From the IMG/VR virus record IMGVR_UViG_3300042502_001136, positions 1-64,000 of that record: DNA of 64,000 nucleotides. One strand, written 5' to 3'. Of the stretch, positions 63,081 through 64,000 are shown in pieces. The first letter of the stretch is position 1. Each line of letters opens with the position of its first letter. This DNA is from a virus. The notes beneath the pieces were generated by a model. That model was not told the DNA's origin, searched no databases, and saw only the letters and a list, made by a program, of their open reading frames with translations. A program made the position numbers and the translations under genes.

Positions 63081-64000
63081 TAAAAGTATAAAAATAGTTA
63101 ATTACGGTATAGGAGAAAATTATCTTAAAGATTGGGGTATTCAAGAGGCTCTTAGAGAAATATATCAAAACTTTATTGATTATGGTAGCTTTAAACAAAA
63201 GATTGAAGTAGATGCTAGTAAAACAGTAACAACTATTACTCTTAGTAATGATTTTAAACCTAATGATTATTCTTTTCTTAAAATAGGAGAATCACAAAAA
63301 GTTGATAAAGAAAATTCAATAGGTCAACACGGAGAAGGACTTAAAATGGCTTTTCTTATATTTCTTAGACTTGGTTATTGTATCAAACTTAAAGCTAATA
63401 ACCATGAAATAAAACCTATTTGGCAAAAACAACCTATATTAGGTACTACATTAGCTTTAAGATTTGCCCCTTTTGATTTAAATGATGATTTTTATATTAA
63501 ATTTACTATACTTAAATCTGACTTTGATTATTTTAATAATAATTTAATTAAAAAGAAAGATATAGTATATTCACATTCTTTTCATGGTGATATAGTAGAT
63601 AAACCAATAGGTAATATTTATTCAGGTAAATTATTTGTATGTAATCTTAAAAACATTAAAAAATCTTATAATCTTCCACCTGCTAGACTTAAATTAGATA
63701 GAGATAGAAAAGTACCAGGAAGTTTTGAGGTTAGTTATCATACTTCTAAAATTAATGAAGCACAAGCAGAAATTAATTTTGTAGACCAAAATTATGATGA
63801 TTTTAGACACGTAAGTAGTATTCCTCGTACTTATTATCCTTCTATTAGAGCTAAAGCAGTAGGAGAAAATGTAGAATTTATTGCAAAAGTGATAGATAAA
63901 GAAACTAACGAAACTAAAGAAGTTCTTATTACTAATCAAAGTATAAAAGAACATCTTAAACAACAAAGTTTCTTTCAAAAAGCAATTAATGGTATTAAAA
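63073..64000 (+). CDS. GHKL ATPase-like protein, C-terminus cut by window edge
   Basis: The frame from ATG at 63073 is open for 309 codons to the edge. It carries a Bergerat-type ATP site: E29 and N33 in REIYQNF, a G-x-G-E-G box in SIGQHGEGLKMAF near 82-93, then a strand-rich part. GHKL proteins include gyrase B, Hsp90, MutL, histidine kinases and some phage rIIA-like proteins. It overlaps the ligase by 8 nt and so is probably tied to replication or recombination, perhaps a topoisomerase or rIIA-like role. The missing part would decide. Confidence 0.65.
   Translation, partial: MNNKSIKIVNYGIGENYLKDWGIQEALREIYQNFIDYGSFKQKIEVDASKTVTTITLSNDFKPNDYSFLKIGESQKVDKENSIGQHGEGLKMAFLIFLRLGYCIKLKANNHEIKPIWQKQPILGTTLALRFAPFDLNDDFYIKFTILKSDFDYFNNNLIKKKDIVYSHSFHGDIVDKPIGNIYSGKLFVCNLKNIKKSYNLPPARLKLDRDRKVPGSFEVSYHTSKINEAQAEINFVDQNYDDFRHVSSIPRTYYPSIRAKAVGENVEFIAKVIDKETNETKEVLITNQSIKEHLKQQSFFQKAINGIK

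Noticed and set aside
1-64000. Reassigned stop codons (TAG or TGA read through)
   Set aside because: Long genes end cleanly at TAA or TAG, several small ones at TAG or TGA, and no gene contains internal TAG or TGA needing recoding.
1-64000. tRNA genes, CRISPR arrays and diversity-generating retroelement
   Set aside because: No cloverleaf with a TTCGA arm, no regularly spaced identical repeats, and no reverse transcriptase-like gene was seen.

Overview
This window is most likely part of a crAss-like phage genome (order Crassvirales) that infects a Bacteroidota host. The evidence is the combination of very AT-rich DNA, two long gene arms reading away from a central region near 40.8-41.5 kb, a characteristic set of structural genes (terminase, portal, major capsid protein, ring proteins, a nozzle-like protein, giant virion proteins, and an IHF-like protein beside the packaging genes), a phage replisome built on a family A DNA polymerase, and a Bacteroides-type promoter (TTTG, 19 nt, TATATTTG). 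Most genes start with ATG after A/T-rich leaders that lack a Shine-Dalgarno sequence. Stops are standard (TAA, TAG and TGA are all used), so there is no sign of the recoded TAG or TGA known from some relatives. Neither end looks like a genome end: one open gene runs off each side.

Left arm (minus strand, 40.8 kb down to 1). Reading in the direction of transcription: a conserved unknown protein, an IHF/HU-like protein, two more unknowns, a PD-(D/E)XK nuclease, a catalytically degenerate HAD phosphatase-like protein, the large terminase, portal, a probable scaffold, the major capsid protein followed by a terminator, three head or structural proteins, a terminator, a cadherin-like adhesin, a lysis group (three small membrane proteins and an amidase endolysin), tail fibre proteins, connector or ring proteins, a 1454-aa nozzle-like protein, and three large virion proteins. 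One of these carries a C-terminal M15 peptidase domain, and the last is an incomplete giant protein of more than 2360 residues.

Centre (40.8-47.6 kb). This region combines divergent transcription, an AT-rich tract, a 215-nt plus-strand stretch without any C, a 12-bp palindrome, an iteron-like array, a 143-nt stretch without any G, about ten small mostly unknown early genes, a structured non-coding stretch and a terminator. It is the best candidate for the replication origin and early control region.

Right arm (plus strand, 47.6-64 kb). A GroES-like protein is followed by a DEDDh exonuclease, a Dda/RecD-like SF1 helicase, DNA polymerase A, an SF2 helicase, a winged-helix-like protein, a DnaB/RecA-fold ATPase, a RecT-like annealing protein with its own host-type promoter, two acidic-tailed SSB-like proteins each followed by a strong terminator, a Toprim primase, an ATP-dependent DNA ligase and a GHKL ATPase cut by the window end. 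Together they provide initiation, unwinding, synthesis, proofreading, annealing and sealing.

The most unusual signal is a DNA motif of about 28 bp (core TTCCCCAATAGAAG, then a GT-rich half like GTGTTTGTTTG). I find 18 copies spread over both arms, in both orientations, in coding and non-coding DNA, often as inverted neighbours. It is conserved as DNA and not as protein. All functional calls rest on reading motifs by eye; no database search was possible.
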